DNA of 64,000 nucleotides from Noviherbaspirillum sp. UKPF54 (GCF_007874125.1 NZ_CP040128.1:3472001-3536000), one strand, 5' to 3'. Shown: positions 1 through 8,536, counted from the first letter of the stretch. Translations and numbers: made by a program. Notes: generated from the letters alone by a model not told the origin.

Positions 1-1403
1 ATGTAATCCTCATGCAGCGGCTTGATGGTGAAGCCGGCGCCGAGGTAGGCCGCGCCCTTCTTGTAGCTGATCGGCTCGTTCCAGATTTCCATGCCCCACT
101 CGTTGGCCGGCACGTAGAACATCTGCGTCTTCGGGCTGTAGGCCATCGGCATCTGGTTCTTCCCGCCAAGGAAGGACGGCGCGGAGAACACCGATTCGCC
201 CTTCTTGCCGTCGCTGCCCTTGGTCGGGTCGCCCGGGCGGCCGGTCGGCGAGTAGTTCGGGCGGCCGGTCTTGAGATCGATGCTGGTGGCCCAGGTGATC
301 TTGCGCACGAACGGGAAGGCGTTTTCCAGCTTGCCGTTCTTCGCGTCGATCACGTAGAAGAAGCCGTTGCGGTCGGCCTTGCCGCCCATGCGCTTGCCGT
401 TCATGTCGAACGTGACGAATTCATTGACGCCGTCGAAGTCCCAGCCGTCGTGCGGGGTGGTCTGGTAATGCCACTTGATCTGGCCGGTCTCGACGTCGAG
501 CGCCACCGTCGACGAGGAATACAGGTTGTCGCCGGGGCGCAGGTGGCTGTTCCACGGCGCCGGGTTGCCGGTGCCGAAGTAGGCCAGGCCGGTGCTCGGG
601 TCGTAGGTGCCGCCCAGCCAGGTGGCCGCGCCGCCGGTCTTCCACAGCTCGCCCGGCCAGGTCTTGTTGGTGGTGCCGGTGATGCCGTTCTCGATCTGCT
701 TGCCGTCCTTGTCGTACTTGTAGCCCATGTGGCCTTCCACCATCGGGCGCATCCACACCAGTTCGCCGGTGCGCGGGTTGCGCGCCTCGACGCGGCCGAC
801 GATGCCGAACTCGCCACCGGACACGCCGGTCAGCAGCAAGCCCTTGGCGATCAAGGGCGCGGCGGTGTTCGAGTAGCCGGCCTTGTAGTCGTCGATCTTT
901 TCCTTCCACACCACCTCGCCGGTCTTCTGGTCGAGCGCGACCAGCTGGGCGTCGAGCGTGGCGAAGATGACGAGGTTGTCGTACAGCGCGGCGCCGCGGT
1001 TGACCACGTCGCAGCAGGGCATGATCGCTTCCGGCAGGCGGTGCTCGTACTTCCACAGCTTCTGGCCGGTCTTGACGTCGAGCGCGTAGATGCGCGAGTA
1101 AGACGCAGTGACGAACATGACGCCGTCGTGGATCAGCGGCTGCGACTCCTGGCCGCGCTGCTTTTCACCGCCGAACGAGAAAGACCACGCCGGCACCAGG
1201 CGCGAGACGGTCTTGGCGTTGATCTGGGTCAGCGGCGAAAAGCGCTGGCCCTGCTGGCCCATGCCCCAGCTCAGCACCTCTTTACCGCTCCTGGCGTCGC
1301 CCTCGATCATCGCGTCGGTGACGCCGGCCGCCTGCGCGCCGCCGGCGACAACCAGCGCCGCCAGCACGGACCATCGGATCGGATTGGATTTCTTCGTTTT
1401 CAT
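1..1403 (-). CDS. PQQ-dependent alcohol dehydrogenase, probable lanthanide type (3' partial)
   Basis: Periplasmic quinoprotein that oxidises methanol, ethanol or other primary alcohols and passes electrons to a c-type cytochrome. About 467 residues are visible; family members are near 570-600, so the C-terminus lies outside the window. A Sec signal peptide ([11 protein letters not shown]...AQA) starts the protein. Adjacent Cys130-Cys131 form the vicinal disulfide typical of the family, and the catalytic segment reads [11 protein letters not shown] with Asp322 and Asp324. The second Asp, two residues after the catalytic one, is the residue used by XoxF/PedH-type enzymes to bind a lanthanide; calcium enzymes have Ala or Ser there. 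AAGGAGG lies just before the ATG. It is the last gene of a cluster with DUF779, solute-binding and PedF genes. Exact substrate is unknown. Confidence 0.93.
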   Translation of the reverse strand, partial: MKTKKSNPIRWSVLAALVVAGGAQAAGVTDAMIEGDARSGKEVLSWGMGQQGQRFSPLTQINAKTVSRLVPAWSFSFGGEKQRGQESQPLIHDGVMFVTASYSRIYALDVKTGQKLWKYEHRLPEAIMPCCDVVNRGAALYDNLVIFATLDAQLVALDQKTGEVVWKEKIDDYKAGYSNTAAPLIAKGLLLTGVSGGEFGIVGRVEARNPRTGELVWMRPMVEGHMGYKYDKDGKQIENGITGTTNKTWPGELWKTGGAATWLGGTYDPSTGLAYFGTGNPAPWNSHLRPGDNLYSSSTVALDVETGQIKWHYQTTPHDGWDFDGVNEFVTFDMNGKRMGGKADRNGFFYVIDAKNGKLENAFPFVRKITWATSIDLKTGRPNYSPTGRPGDPTKGSDGKKGESVFSAPSFLGGKNQMPMAYSPKTQMFYVPANEWGMEIWNEPISYKKGAAYLGAGFTIKPLHEDY

Positions 1404-1437
1404 TGCTCCTCCTTGTTGTAGTGAAAGAATGCTCAAA

Positions 1438-1833
1438 CTACTGGCGCACGCACTCGCGCGCCGCCTGCCGCGCCAGCCGTTCGCACTCCTCGTCGGAGAA
1501 CGGCCGGGTCCGGACGAAAAACCTTTTCCCGGTTCCGTTCTCCAGCGAAAACATGCCGCCGGCGCCATCGAGGACGTCGACGATCAGCTGCGTATGCAGC
1601 CAATACTCGGCGTCGTCGCGTCCGACATAAAACGCCGATCCGTGCAACACGCCGAGGCAGACATCGGACTGCCCGATGCTGAATTCGCCCGCCGGATAAC
1701 ACATCGGCGAGCCGCCTTCGGCGCAGTCCCCGGACTGGAAAAAGATCAGCGGGCCGTAGACCCGCATCAAGGTATCGATCAGTTGAACGGCGGCCTCGGT
1801 GGCCACCACTCTGGACGGTGTCGTGTGTGCCAT
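1438..1833 (-). CDS. DUF779 domain protein
   Basis: Small 131-residue cytosolic-looking protein with no signal peptide. The stretch [13 protein letters not shown] near residues 35-47 and the [16 protein letters not shown]-terminal part match the DUF779 family, found next to alcohol and aldehyde dehydrogenase genes in many proteobacteria. Biochemical function is not established. It lies 34 bp upstream of the PQQ dehydrogenase on the same strand and is the first gene after a sigma-54 promoter, so the two are probably co-transcribed. The ATG at 1833 has only a weak GGGACAG ribosome-binding site. Confidence 0.85.
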   Translation of the reverse strand: MAHTTPSRVVATEAAVQLIDTLMRVYGPLIFFQSGDCAEGGSPMCYPAGEFSIGQSDVCLGVLHGSAFYVGRDDAEYWLHTQLIVDVLDGAGGMFSLENGTGKRFFVRTRPFSDEECERLARQAARECVRQ

Positions 1834-1946
1834 ATCTGTCCCGCTGCGGTCTAGGTCAGCGTGCTGCGGCCGTCGCCCTGCCGCCGGTTGTACTGTCCTG
1901 TGCGAATGTCATGTCGGCCTCCGATGGTCAAATAGGGGATGGGGAT

Positions 1947-1966
1947 GTTCCGTGCGTTGACGGAAC
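1947..1966 (-). other. Inverted repeat at the predicted 5' end of the DUF779/PQQ dehydrogenase mRNA
   Basis: Seven-base arms GTTCCGT / ACGGAAC with a six-base loop. On the minus strand the repeat starts at about +1 of the sigma-54 promoter at 1978-1993, so it would form a stem-loop at the extreme 5' end of the leader. It may stabilise the mRNA or be an operator. Confidence 0.4.
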
Positions 1967-1977
1967 AGCCTGTCCTT

Positions 1978-1993
1978 CGCAATAGGCGTGCCA
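1978..1993 (-). promoter_or_regulatory. Sigma-54 promoter for DUF779 and PQQ dehydrogenase
   Basis: Minus strand reads TGGCACGCCTATTGCG, matching the -24/-12 consensus TGGCACG-N4-TTGC in every conserved base. The predicted start is near 1967, giving a leader of about 130 nt before the DUF779 ATG. Transcription would require RpoN and an enhancer-binding activator not encoded in this window. Confidence 0.8.
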
Positions 1994-2143
1994 TGTCGCT
2001 TCCATCGGCATGGATTGGCATGCAGCGCCCGTGCGCAAGCCGTTTGGCGCATCCCTGCGCCACACGGCGTTCAGCATGGCGCCGGCAGCTGTCATGTTTT
2101 TGCGCAGTTCGGCGGACGCTGCTCCAAACTGCAGCAACACGGC

Positions 2144-2187
2144 GCAAATAACAAAAGGCCTGCCGGGCGATGCGCCGGGCAGGCCTT
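2144..2187 (-). terminator. Rho-independent terminator after the solute-binding protein gene
   Basis: Ten-base stem AAGGCCTGCC / GGCAGGCCTT (2155-2187), followed on the minus strand by TTTTGTTATTTG. It begins 18 bp past the stop at 2206 and separates the upstream pair (pedF, solute-binding protein) from the DUF779/dehydrogenase pair, which has its own promoter. Confidence 0.75.
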
Positions 2188-2205
2188 GCGGCACGTGAAG
2201 CAGGC

Positions 2206-3033
2206 TCAGGGTTTTACCTGCCGCACGCCGTACCTTGCGAAAATCTGCGCCATCTCGCCGGAGGCTTCCAGTTCGTTGACGGCGCTCTGCAGCGCCCGCG
2301 CCAGCTCGACGTCGTCCTGCCGCACCGCCATCCCGACCACCCATCCCTGGCGCGGCAGGCGCGCAAAGAACAGGTCCGACAGCGGATAGCCGGGGTCGCC
2401 GCGCAGCGCCGACTCGATCTCCGACTGGTTGGCCAGCACCGCGTCGAGCTCGCCGGCCTTCAGCGCGGCCAGCGCGGCGGCAGCGGTGTCGTAGATTTTC
2501 ACGCTGTCGCGCAGCTTGCCGTCCTGCTCGCCCAGCAGCACCATGGCGGCGATCGACACCTTCTCGGCGCCGACCCGCTTGCCGACCAGGCAGTCGGCCG
2601 CTGCGCACTCGGGGATCGCCTGCGCATTGCGCACCAGGCGCACGCGGTCGCGGTAGTACGGGGCGAAGATCGACACCTTCCTGTTTTCGGCCATCAGCGC
2701 CTTGTCGACCGGGACATGCATCATCACGTCGGCCGGGCCGTAGCCGAGGTAGTGGCCCTTCCACACCATGTTGCGCAAATCGTCGTTCAGGCTTTCGCCG
2801 GCGTCGAACGGCAGCAGGTTCACGCGCAGCCCGAGCTTCTTGGCCAAGGCATTGGCCAAATCGACGTCGATGCCGCCGCTCTTGCCGGAGAAGGGCTGCA
2901 TGTCGTTGTAGACGGCCACCTTGAGCACGCCGGCGTGGCGCAGCTGGTCGAGGTCGGCGAAGGCGGCCTGCGCGCACAGGCTCAGGGCGCAGAAGAGCGA
3001 AAGCAGCAGCGAGCGCCTGGGAAAGGGTTTCAT
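2206..3033 (-). CDS. Periplasmic solute-binding protein of a quinoprotein cluster
   Basis: 275-residue secreted protein: Sec signal peptide ending near AFA (about residue 26), then a type-3-like periplasmic binding fold (VLKVAVYNDMQPFSG, GGIDVDLANALAKKLGL). No ABC permease or ATPase gene is nearby. Solute-binding-like proteins without a transporter (MxaJ/XoxJ type) are characteristic of PQQ methanol/ethanol dehydrogenase loci and are thought to help assemble or activate the dehydrogenase; that role is inferred here from position. It follows pedF by 111 bp and is probably read from the same sigma-54 promoter. GGAG precedes the ATG. Confidence 0.85.
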   Translation of the reverse strand: MKPFPRRSLLLSLFCALSLCAQAAFADLDQLRHAGVLKVAVYNDMQPFSGKSGGIDVDLANALAKKLGLRVNLLPFDAGESLNDDLRNMVWKGHYLGYGPADVMMHVPVDKALMAENRKVSIFAPYYRDRVRLVRNAQAIPECAAADCLVGKRVGAEKVSIAAMVLLGEQDGKLRDSVKIYDTAAAALAALKAGELDAVLANQSEIESALRGDPGYPLSDLFFARLPRQGWVVGMAVRQDDVELARALQSAVNELEASGEMAQIFARYGVRQVKP

Positions 3034-3144
3034 GGTTGTCTCCGGTATTGTTGGTTTATTCAGAAGGTTCGGCGGCGCGCGGTCTTTGCCGGCGCGGCAG
3101 GGACGCGGGCGTGCATCCCGCGCCGCCTTCCCTGCATGCGGCGC

Positions 3145-3618
3145 TTACTTCGTCTCGCGCCGCGTTTCCAGGTAAGCCTTGATCGACCACATCGCTTCCT
3201 GGCTCAGCGTGCCTTCGAACGGCGGCATGTAGACCGCGCCGTTGCGCACCTTGCCGTGCCGGGCCGACGTCAGGAAATACTGGTCGATCTCCTTGAAGCA
3301 GTCCTGGCGCTTCGTTTCATTCTTCTGGCCCATGCAGTCGCGGTCGAGCTTGCGCAGGTCGGGCGCGATGCCGCCGGAGATCGCCTCGATGCCGTGGCAG
3401 CGCGCGCAGTTCTGGTTGAAAGCGGAACTGCCGATGCGGATGGCTTCCGTATTGCCGCGGAACGGGTTCTCGTCGCGCCAGCCTTCGCCCAGCTGCGGCA
3501 GGGACTTGGTGTCGACCGGCTGGGGCGTGACGTCGCCGTGCGCGGCGGCGGGCGGAGCATGCATCGCGGCAGCGGACAGCACGACGGCCAGCGAGCACAG
3601 GGTGAGAGAGATTTTCAT
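3145..3618 (-). CDS. pedF: Cytochrome c-550 PedF
   Basis: 157-residue periplasmic monohaem cytochrome c, the expected electron acceptor of the PQQ dehydrogenase. It has a signal peptide ending near AAAHG (about residue 28), a haem motif CARCH at residues 71-75 and a probable axial Met in VYMPPF (about 131). The phrases ISGGIAPDLRKLD and MPPFEGTLSQEAMW are typical of the PedF family, which carries an extra Cys pair (here about 95 and 107). First gene of the cluster, 32 nt downstream of the predicted sigma-54 start. AAGGAGG lies upstream of the ATG. Confidence 0.92.
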   Translation of the reverse strand: MKISLTLCSLAVVLSAAAMHAPPAAAHGDVTPQPVDTKSLPQLGEGWRDENPFRGNTEAIRIGSSAFNQNCARCHGIEAISGGIAPDLRKLDRDCMGQKNETKRQDCFKEIDQYFLTSARHGKVRNGAVYMPPFEGTLSQEAMWSIKAYLETRRETK

Positions 3619-3660
3619 GTTGCCTCCTTAACGTTTTAGTGAATTGGGTCACCACGTCGA

Positions 3661-3676
3661 GGCAAGGAGCGTGCCA
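3661..3676 (-). promoter_or_regulatory. pedF: Sigma-54 promoter for pedF
   Basis: Minus strand reads TGGCACGCTCCTTGCC, a full match to TGGCACG-N4-TTGC. The predicted start is near 3650. The region 3700-3765 upstream contains related half-sites GCGCACTGG and CAGTGGCGC and a TGTCCCA sequence that could be enhancer-binding sites. Confidence 0.82.
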
Positions 3677-3768
3677 CTGGATTTCGAGCGCCGTGCGCGG
3701 GCCGCTCCGCGGCGCACTGGTGCAATATGGGACAGCGGTGCTAAAAGCTGACACAGTGGCGCACGCAA

Positions 3769-3798
3769 AAAAAAGCAGGGCCCGCGCCCTGCCTTTTT
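3769..3798 (-). terminator. Terminator after acyl-CoA ligase
   Basis: GC stem GCAGGGC...GCCCTGC flanked by A-runs on one side and T-runs on the other, so it can work in both directions. On the minus strand it follows the ligase stop by about 20 bp and insulates the pedF promoter from readthrough. Confidence 0.75.
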
Positions 3799-3816
3799 AA
3801 AGAAGATCGTATCTGG

Positions 3817-5475
3817 CTATTTCGCCAACTCCTTCTCCTGCAGCGCGCGCCACATCACCTTGCCGGTGGCCGACTTCGGCAGCGCGTCGACGAATTCCAC
3901 CTGCTTCGGCACCTTGTAGGCGGCCATCTTTTCATGCGCCCATCGCATGATCTCTTCCTCGGAGGCGTCGGCGCCGGGGCGCCTGACGATCACCGCCTTC
4001 ACCGTTTCGCCGCGATACGGATCGCGCGCGGCGATGATGCAGCATTCCTGCACCGCCGGATGCTGGTACATCGTCGATTCCACCTCGGCCGGCCACACCT
4101 TGAAGCCGGAGGCGTTGATCATGCGCTTCAAGCGGTCGGTGAAAAAGAAGAATCCGTCCTCGTCCATGTAGCCCAGGTCGCCGGAACGGAAGAAGCGCTT
4201 GCCGTCGAGCTCGGCGAAGGCCTCGGCGGTCTTTTGCGGATCGTTCCAGTAGCCCTGGAACACTTGCGGGCCGTGGATCCAGATTTCGCCCACCTCGCCC
4301 TGCGGCAGTTCCTGGAAGGTGACCGGATCGACGATGCGCGAATCGACGTTCAGTTCCGGGATGCCCAGGCACTGCTGCTTCATGCGCTGCGGCGGATTGA
4401 TGTGGGTGGCCGCCATCGTCTCCGACAGGCCGTAGCCTTCCATGTAGGTCTGTCCGGTCAGCTCCAGCATCTTTTGCGCGATCGCCGCCGGCATCGCCGC
4501 GCCGCCGCCGGACACGCGGCGCAGCCCGGAGATGTCGTATTCCGGCAGGCGCGGGTTGGACAGGAAATCGATCATCATGGTCGGGATCAGGGTCCAGGTG
4601 GTGACCTTGTAGCGCGTGATCAACTGCCCGGCCGCGTCGCGGTCCCAGCGCGGCAGCACGACGATGGCGCCGCCGCAGTAGATCATCGCGTTCATCACCG
4701 ACTGCATGCCGGTGACGTGGAAGAACGGCAGCACCGCCAGCGTGACATGGTCCGGCACCACCGGCGCCGACCAGGTCGGGCTGGCCACCGCGTTGAACAT
4801 CACCGAGCGGTGCGTATGCACGCAGCCCTTCGGCTTGCCGGTGGTGCCCGAGGTGTATGGCATGCAGGCCAGGTCATCGGGGCCGGCCTCGTGCGCGCGC
4901 GGCGCCTGCTTCTGGCCGAGCGCATCGCGCCACGCCACCACGCCGGGCATGGCCGGCACCTCGCGCGGGGCGCGCACGAAATCCGGCACGGCCAGGTCGG
5001 TTTCAGCCGTTGCGTAGTCGGAATAGGTCGCCACGATCGCGTGCGCCAGGCCGGTGGTGCCGACCAGCGGGGCGGTGCGCGCGAAGATTTCCTGCGACAC
5101 GATCGCCACCTTGGCGCCGCTGTCGTCGATGTAGTGGCGCAGCTCGTCGGTCATCAGCATCGGATTGACCGGTACCACCATCGCGTCGGCGCGCAGGATG
5201 GCGTAGTAGGCGATGATGAATTGCGGGCTGTTCTGCATGTTCAGCAGCACGCGGTCGCCGCGCTTCACGCCGCACGCGTTCTGCAGATAGCCGGCCAGCG
5301 CCAGCACCTCCGCGTGCGCCTGCGCATAGCTCAGCACGGTATCGTAGAAAATGATCGCGGGCCGGTCCGGATAACGGCGCGCGGAAATATCCAGGTTCGC
5401 ATACACGCTCGTGTCGGGCGTGCTGATGGCATACGGCAGCCCGGCGGGCCAATGGGGAAAGTGCGTGGTGTTCAT
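3817..5475 (-). CDS. AMP-dependent acyl-CoA synthetase (fatty-acid-CoA ligase family)
   Basis: 552-residue ANL-superfamily ligase that activates a carboxylic acid to acyl-AMP and then acyl-CoA. Visible motifs are the P-loop YTSGTTGKPKG near residue 205, GYGLSET (A5-like) near 335, RSGDLGYMDEDG (A7) near 425, then DRLKRMINASGFKVWPAEVE hinge sequence and the C-terminal Lys motif PKSATGKVMWR. The long-chain or medium-chain acid substrate cannot be fixed from sequence. I chose the ATG at 5475 (MNTTHFPHW) because the longer frame has no family similarity. Monocistronic: terminator after it, divergent patatin gene before it. Confidence 0.9.
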   Translation of the reverse strand: MNTTHFPHWPAGLPYAISTPDTSVYANLDISARRYPDRPAIIFYDTVLSYAQAHAEVLALAGYLQNACGVKRGDRVLLNMQNSPQFIIAYYAILRADAMVVPVNPMLMTDELRHYIDDSGAKVAIVSQEIFARTAPLVGTTGLAHAIVATYSDYATAETDLAVPDFVRAPREVPAMPGVVAWRDALGQKQAPRAHEAGPDDLACMPYTSGTTGKPKGCVHTHRSVMFNAVASPTWSAPVVPDHVTLAVLPFFHVTGMQSVMNAMIYCGGAIVVLPRWDRDAAGQLITRYKVTTWTLIPTMMIDFLSNPRLPEYDISGLRRVSGGGAAMPAAIAQKMLELTGQTYMEGYGLSETMAATHINPPQRMKQQCLGIPELNVDSRIVDPVTFQELPQGEVGEIWIHGPQVFQGYWNDPQKTAEAFAELDGKRFFRSGDLGYMDEDGFFFFTDRLKRMINASGFKVWPAEVESTMYQHPAVQECCIIAARDPYRGETVKAVIVRRPGADASEEEIMRWAHEKMAAYKVPKQVEFVDALPKSATGKVMWRALQEKELAK

Positions 5476-5705
5476 TGTCTCTGCTGTTTTTATAGGTGGA
5501 ATTCGATTATAGGTGCGCACTAGAAATATGCTTTACTGCGGCGCAACACCATTGTGCGCCCGCCCTCGCCGCCGTGAATGTCAAATCCTTGACAATGTGC
5601 GCGCGGCATCGTCCCCGGGCAATTGCGGCGCGCATGCCGCGGCGACGGGAACCAATCGCGGCTTGCACCTGCCTACCTCACAAAACCACGAGCAATGGCG
5701 AACCA

Positions 5706-6860
5706 ATGAATGCGAAATCGACGTTGACAGTCACACCGCGCCCGCGCGTGGCGCTGGTGCTGCAGGGGGGCGGCGCGCTCGGCGCCTATCAGGCCGGCGT
5801 GTACCAGGCCATGCACGAGCACGGGCTGACGCCGGACTGGGTGGTGGGCACCTCGATCGGCGCGATCAACGGCGCCATCATCGCGGGCAACGAACGCGAC
5901 AAGCGCCTGCCGCGCCTGAAGGAATTCTGGGACACGATCGCGCACAGCGACCTGCTCGACATGCACCAGGTACCGGACGCGGCGCGGCGCTTCAACACCT
6001 GGCTGACCACGCTCGACTCGGTGGCGCGCGGCGTGCCGGGCTTCTATGCGCTGCGCTGGATGAATCCGTTCGCCGCCGGCCTGGTGGTGCCGCCGGAAGA
6101 CGCCAGTTTTTACGACACGACCGCGCTGGAAGCGACGCTCACGCGCCTGGTCGACCTGGAGTGCCTGAACCGGACGAGCGGCGTGCGGCTGACGGTGAGC
6201 GCGATCCGCGTCACCTGCGGCCGCCTGGAGAATTTCGACACCGCGCACCACCCGATCGACATCCGGCACGTCATGGCCAGCGGCGCCCTGCCGCCCGGCT
6301 TTCCGCCGGTGCGCATCGATGGCGAGCTGTACTGGGACGGCGGCCTGTATTCGAACACGCCGCTGGAATCGGTGCTGGCCGACGAACCGCACGTCGACAC
6401 GATCTGCTTCATGGTCGACCTGTGGAGCGCGGAAGGGCCGGAGCCGGTCAGCATCGAACAGGTGCACACGCGCCAGAAGGACGTGCTGTACGCGTCGCGG
6501 TCGCGGCGGCACATCGACGCCTACCTGCGCGGACACAAGCTGCGGCGGCTGGTACGCATGCTGCGCGCCAAGGTGCCCGACGACCAGTTGAGCGCGGAAG
6601 AACGCCAGGAGCTCGACAAGGTCGGCGTCGACACCACCATGCACATCGTGCGCCTGGCCTATGCCGGGCGCGACTGGCAGATGGCGTCGAAAGACTTGAA
6701 TTTCTCGAAGGGCTCGATCCAGTGGCGCTGGGACCAGGGCTACCAGGACGCCAGCCGCGCCATCGAGGCCGCAGCCTGGCGCAGCGCCGCCCCCGAAGGC
6801 GCGGGCGTGCTGGTGCACGAAATCGGCCCGAAGGGCAGCGAACGACGGCTGACCGCGTAG
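5706..6860 (+). CDS. Patatin-like phospholipase with DUF3734 C-terminus
   Basis: 384-residue acyl hydrolase. The oxyanion loop QGGGALGAYQAG lies near residues 20-31, the nucleophile elbow GTSIG near 48 and the catalytic Asp in DGGLYSNTP near 213, so the Ser-Asp dyad is intact. The C-terminal third (RQKDVLYASRSRRHIDAYL onward) matches the DUF3734 extension of a bacterial patatin subgroup often linked to polyhydroxybutyrate or fatty-acid metabolism; the actual lipid substrate is not known. Start at MNAKSTLTV, since upstream residues in the longer frame look untranslated. It diverges from the acyl-CoA ligase across 230 bp. Confidence 0.88.
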   Translation: MNAKSTLTVTPRPRVALVLQGGGALGAYQAGVYQAMHEHGLTPDWVVGTSIGAINGAIIAGNERDKRLPRLKEFWDTIAHSDLLDMHQVPDAARRFNTWLTTLDSVARGVPGFYALRWMNPFAAGLVVPPEDASFYDTTALEATLTRLVDLECLNRTSGVRLTVSAIRVTCGRLENFDTAHHPIDIRHVMASGALPPGFPPVRIDGELYWDGGLYSNTPLESVLADEPHVDTICFMVDLWSAEGPEPVSIEQVHTRQKDVLYASRSRRHIDAYLRGHKLRRLVRMLRAKVPDDQLSAEERQELDKVGVDTTMHIVRLAYAGRDWQMASKDLNFSKGSIQWRWDQGYQDASRAIEAAAWRSAAPEGAGVLVHEIGPKGSERRLTA

Positions 6861-7012
6861 AAGCCCAGGCGGCGCCACCAGCGGTCCGCTTGGAATTTTA
6901 GAAACTTATCTACCCGCGCCGGCGTCGAATGGATGCGCCGGCTGCTTCCTCGCTCTTGCAACGCGCAAGCATTTTCCGGCGCAACTTTCCCTGCATCAGT
7001 ACGCCAAAGAAA

Positions 7013-7465
7013 ATGAATATGTCGATGCGAAACATCCTCCCGCTGGCGCTGCTGTGTTCCTGCTGCATCGCTGCAAACGCCCTCGCCGCCGAAGCGCCGC
7101 AACCCCAGAAGCAGCAAGCGAAAAAGGCCGCCACACCAGCCACCGACCGCTCGGGCAAGACGCGCAAGGGCAAGGCTTCCTATTACAGTCACAAGCTTGC
7201 CGGCAAGAAGATGGCGGACGGCACGCCGATGAATCCGGATGCCAACATCGCCGCCAGCAAAACTTTGCCATTAGGAACCAAGGCCAAGGTCACCAACCTG
7301 GAAAACGGCAAAAGCGCCCACGTCGAAATCAGGGACCGAGGCCCCTACGTGGATGGCCGCATCGTCGACGTCTCTCCCAAGGTAGCCAGGCAGCTCGACA
7401 TGGATGAACAAGGCGTGGCGCCGGTCGAGGTCAAGCCGACCGAATTGCCGCCGAAGCAGGAATAG
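7013..7465 (+). CDS. RlpA-like double-psi beta-barrel protein
   Basis: 150-residue secreted protein: signal peptide (MNMSMRNILPLALLCSCC...ALA), Lys/Gln-rich linker, then a double-psi beta-barrel domain from GKASYYSHKLAGKKMADG to RQLDMDEQGVAPV. RlpA proteins are septal peptidoglycan lytic transglycosylases; the Asp of the IRDRGPYVDGR segment is conserved. There is no SPOR domain and no lipobox, so this is a short RlpA-like protein rather than full RlpA. ATGs at 7013 and 7019 are both possible. Confidence 0.82.
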   Translation: MNMSMRNILPLALLCSCCIAANALAAEAPQPQKQQAKKAATPATDRSGKTRKGKASYYSHKLAGKKMADGTPMNPDANIAASKTLPLGTKAKVTNLENGKSAHVEIRDRGPYVDGRIVDVSPKVARQLDMDEQGVAPVEVKPTELPPKQE

Positions 7466-7508
7466 CGATTGTCTTTCGACAAGCCGGGAAGCGGCCATTC
7501 AACGCTTT

Positions 7509-7565
7509 GTTTAACGACGCTCGCTTGACGTCGCCGCCAACCTTGATCGGGCGGCGCTCATTAAC
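7509..7565 (-). repeat. Degenerate integron attC site after cassette 2
   Basis: On the minus strand an imperfect palindrome (GCGCCGCC / GGCGGCG core) ends in a consensus simple-site GTTAAAC (7509-7515) that also contains the stop codon of the cassette gene. The partner box reads GTTAAT (7560-7565) instead of GTTTAAC. Probably a decayed or divergent attC. Confidence 0.4.
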
Positions 7566-8032
7566 GCCTTCGTGTAGAAGTGGTGAAAACCATGAAAAGC
7601 GTGGAAGGCAAAGCCGAAAGACGCTGCGCCTTCGGAAGAACGAGACAACGGCACGACCGCTGAGCCGAAATAGAGCCGGGTCGCTCGTGCGCCAAGTGGT
7701 GCCGCCATGAGCCAGGACCGCGTGCGGCCAAGAAAATCGCGCAACAACAGTTGGTCGGGCTTGCGATCCTCCACGCTCCACACTGCAAAGTTAGATGACG
7801 TGCCACTGGCTAGCTCCAGCGCTCCCGCATCGGAAGATGGTCTGCTCGCCAGTAGCGCAAGGATGTACCTTTCCACCTTGAATAATGGGGTGGTGTAAAA
7901 CGTCGCAACGTACTCTTTGAAGGAGACAATGCGAGGCACATCCATGTGATAGCAGTCGGTGTACGAACCATTCTGTCTATAGCGGTGGAGCGAGGCCTCT
8001 GGCGGTAGCTCTATTCGACGAATGGCTGACAT
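7511..8032 (-). CDS. Integron cassette 2: conserved hypothetical protein
   Basis: 173-residue soluble protein without signal peptide. Recognisable phrases (YTDCYHMDVPRIVSFKEYVATFYT, RTRSWLMAAP, TRLYFGSAVVP) suggest a family of proteobacterial proteins of unknown function that I cannot name with confidence; residues LYFGSAVV and the length would suit a small beta-barrel or lipocalin/SRPBCC-like fold, but that is a guess. It sits between the attC of cassette 1 and a degenerate attC and reads away from attI, the orientation of an integron cassette gene. Its stop overlaps the terminal GTTAAAC box. Confidence 0.75.
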   Translation of the reverse strand: MSAIRRIELPPEASLHRYRQNGSYTDCYHMDVPRIVSFKEYVATFYTTPLFKVERYILALLASRPSSDAGALELASGTSSNFAVWSVEDRKPDQLLLRDFLGRTRSWLMAAPLGARATRLYFGSAVVPLSRSSEGAASFGFAFHAFHGFHHFYTKALMSAARSRLAATSSERR

Positions 8033-8049
8033 GGCAGTTTCAATGGGTG

Positions 8050-8121
8050 GTTTAACGACGGAGGTCAGGGGCAGGCGGACAGCGTAGCTGGCCGACTGTC
8101 CCCTGGACCGAATTGTTGGGC
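8050..8121 (-). repeat. Integron attC recombination site (cassette 1)
   Basis: 72-bp element between the two cassette genes. On the minus strand it opens with GCCCAAC (R'' box, 8115-8121) and closes with GTTAAAC (R' box, 8050-8056), both fitting RYYYAAC and GTTRRRY. Between them is an imperfect palindrome built on GTCCAGGGGACAG and CTGTCCGCCTGCCCCTGAC. The R'' box is the exact complement of GTTGGGC that opens the same cassette at 8537-8543, as expected for a cassette that was once circular. Confidence 0.88.
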
Positions 8122-8122
8122 G

Positions 8123-8533
8123 TCATGGTTTCCTCCACTCCACGGTTGTTCCATCCCAATCTCCTTGCGCTGCGACGTAGCCAAAACGTGCCCTCAAATA
8201 GGCACGGTTATTGGGATCACTCCTGATACGGTTGCCAATTGCTGTCTTGAGTTGCTCATGACGGGCACGTTCGTGGGGAAGCGCCGGATGCGATTCAATA
8301 GTTACTTCATTGCGCTTGTAGGCCGCATTCCAGCGTAGCCAGATAGCCCAGTCTTCAAGAACAAGCGCGAGAAGTTCATCGCTCACTGGGGAAACAAAAT
8401 AGGTATCTCCATATTCGTCGGTGCTGTGGTCGAACTCGGCCTCGTAGATATGCGGGATACCGTTTACCTCGGCAATGCCTAGACGGGGACCGTCGTAGTA
8501 ATCGTTAACGGTAAGAACGCGCTCGGGTTTCAT
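8123..8533 (-). CDS. Integron cassette 1: hypothetical protein
   Basis: 136-residue soluble protein starting MKPERVLTVNDYYDGPRLG. The N-terminal half (GIAEVNGIPHIYEAEFDHSTDEYGDTYFVSPV) resembles small proteins common in integron cassettes and mobile elements, of unknown function; I do not recognise a catalytic motif. The ATG at 8533 lies 3 nt after the GTTGGGC junction with attI, and the TGA at 8123 lies 1 nt before the attC, so gene and cassette boundaries coincide almost exactly. Expression would depend on a promoter in attI or intI, since there is no room for its own. Confidence 0.8.
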   Translation of the reverse strand: MKPERVLTVNDYYDGPRLGIAEVNGIPHIYEAEFDHSTDEYGDTYFVSPVSDELLALVLEDWAIWLRWNAAYKRNEVTIESHPALPHERARHEQLKTAIGNRIRSDPNNRAYLRARFGYVAAQGDWDGTTVEWRKP

Positions 8534-8536
8534 GGC

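Noticed and set aside
12..1421. Long open frame on the plus strand
   Set aside because: It is antisense to the PQQ dehydrogenase, lacks a ribosome-binding site and shows only the low-complexity residues expected of a GC-rich shadow frame.
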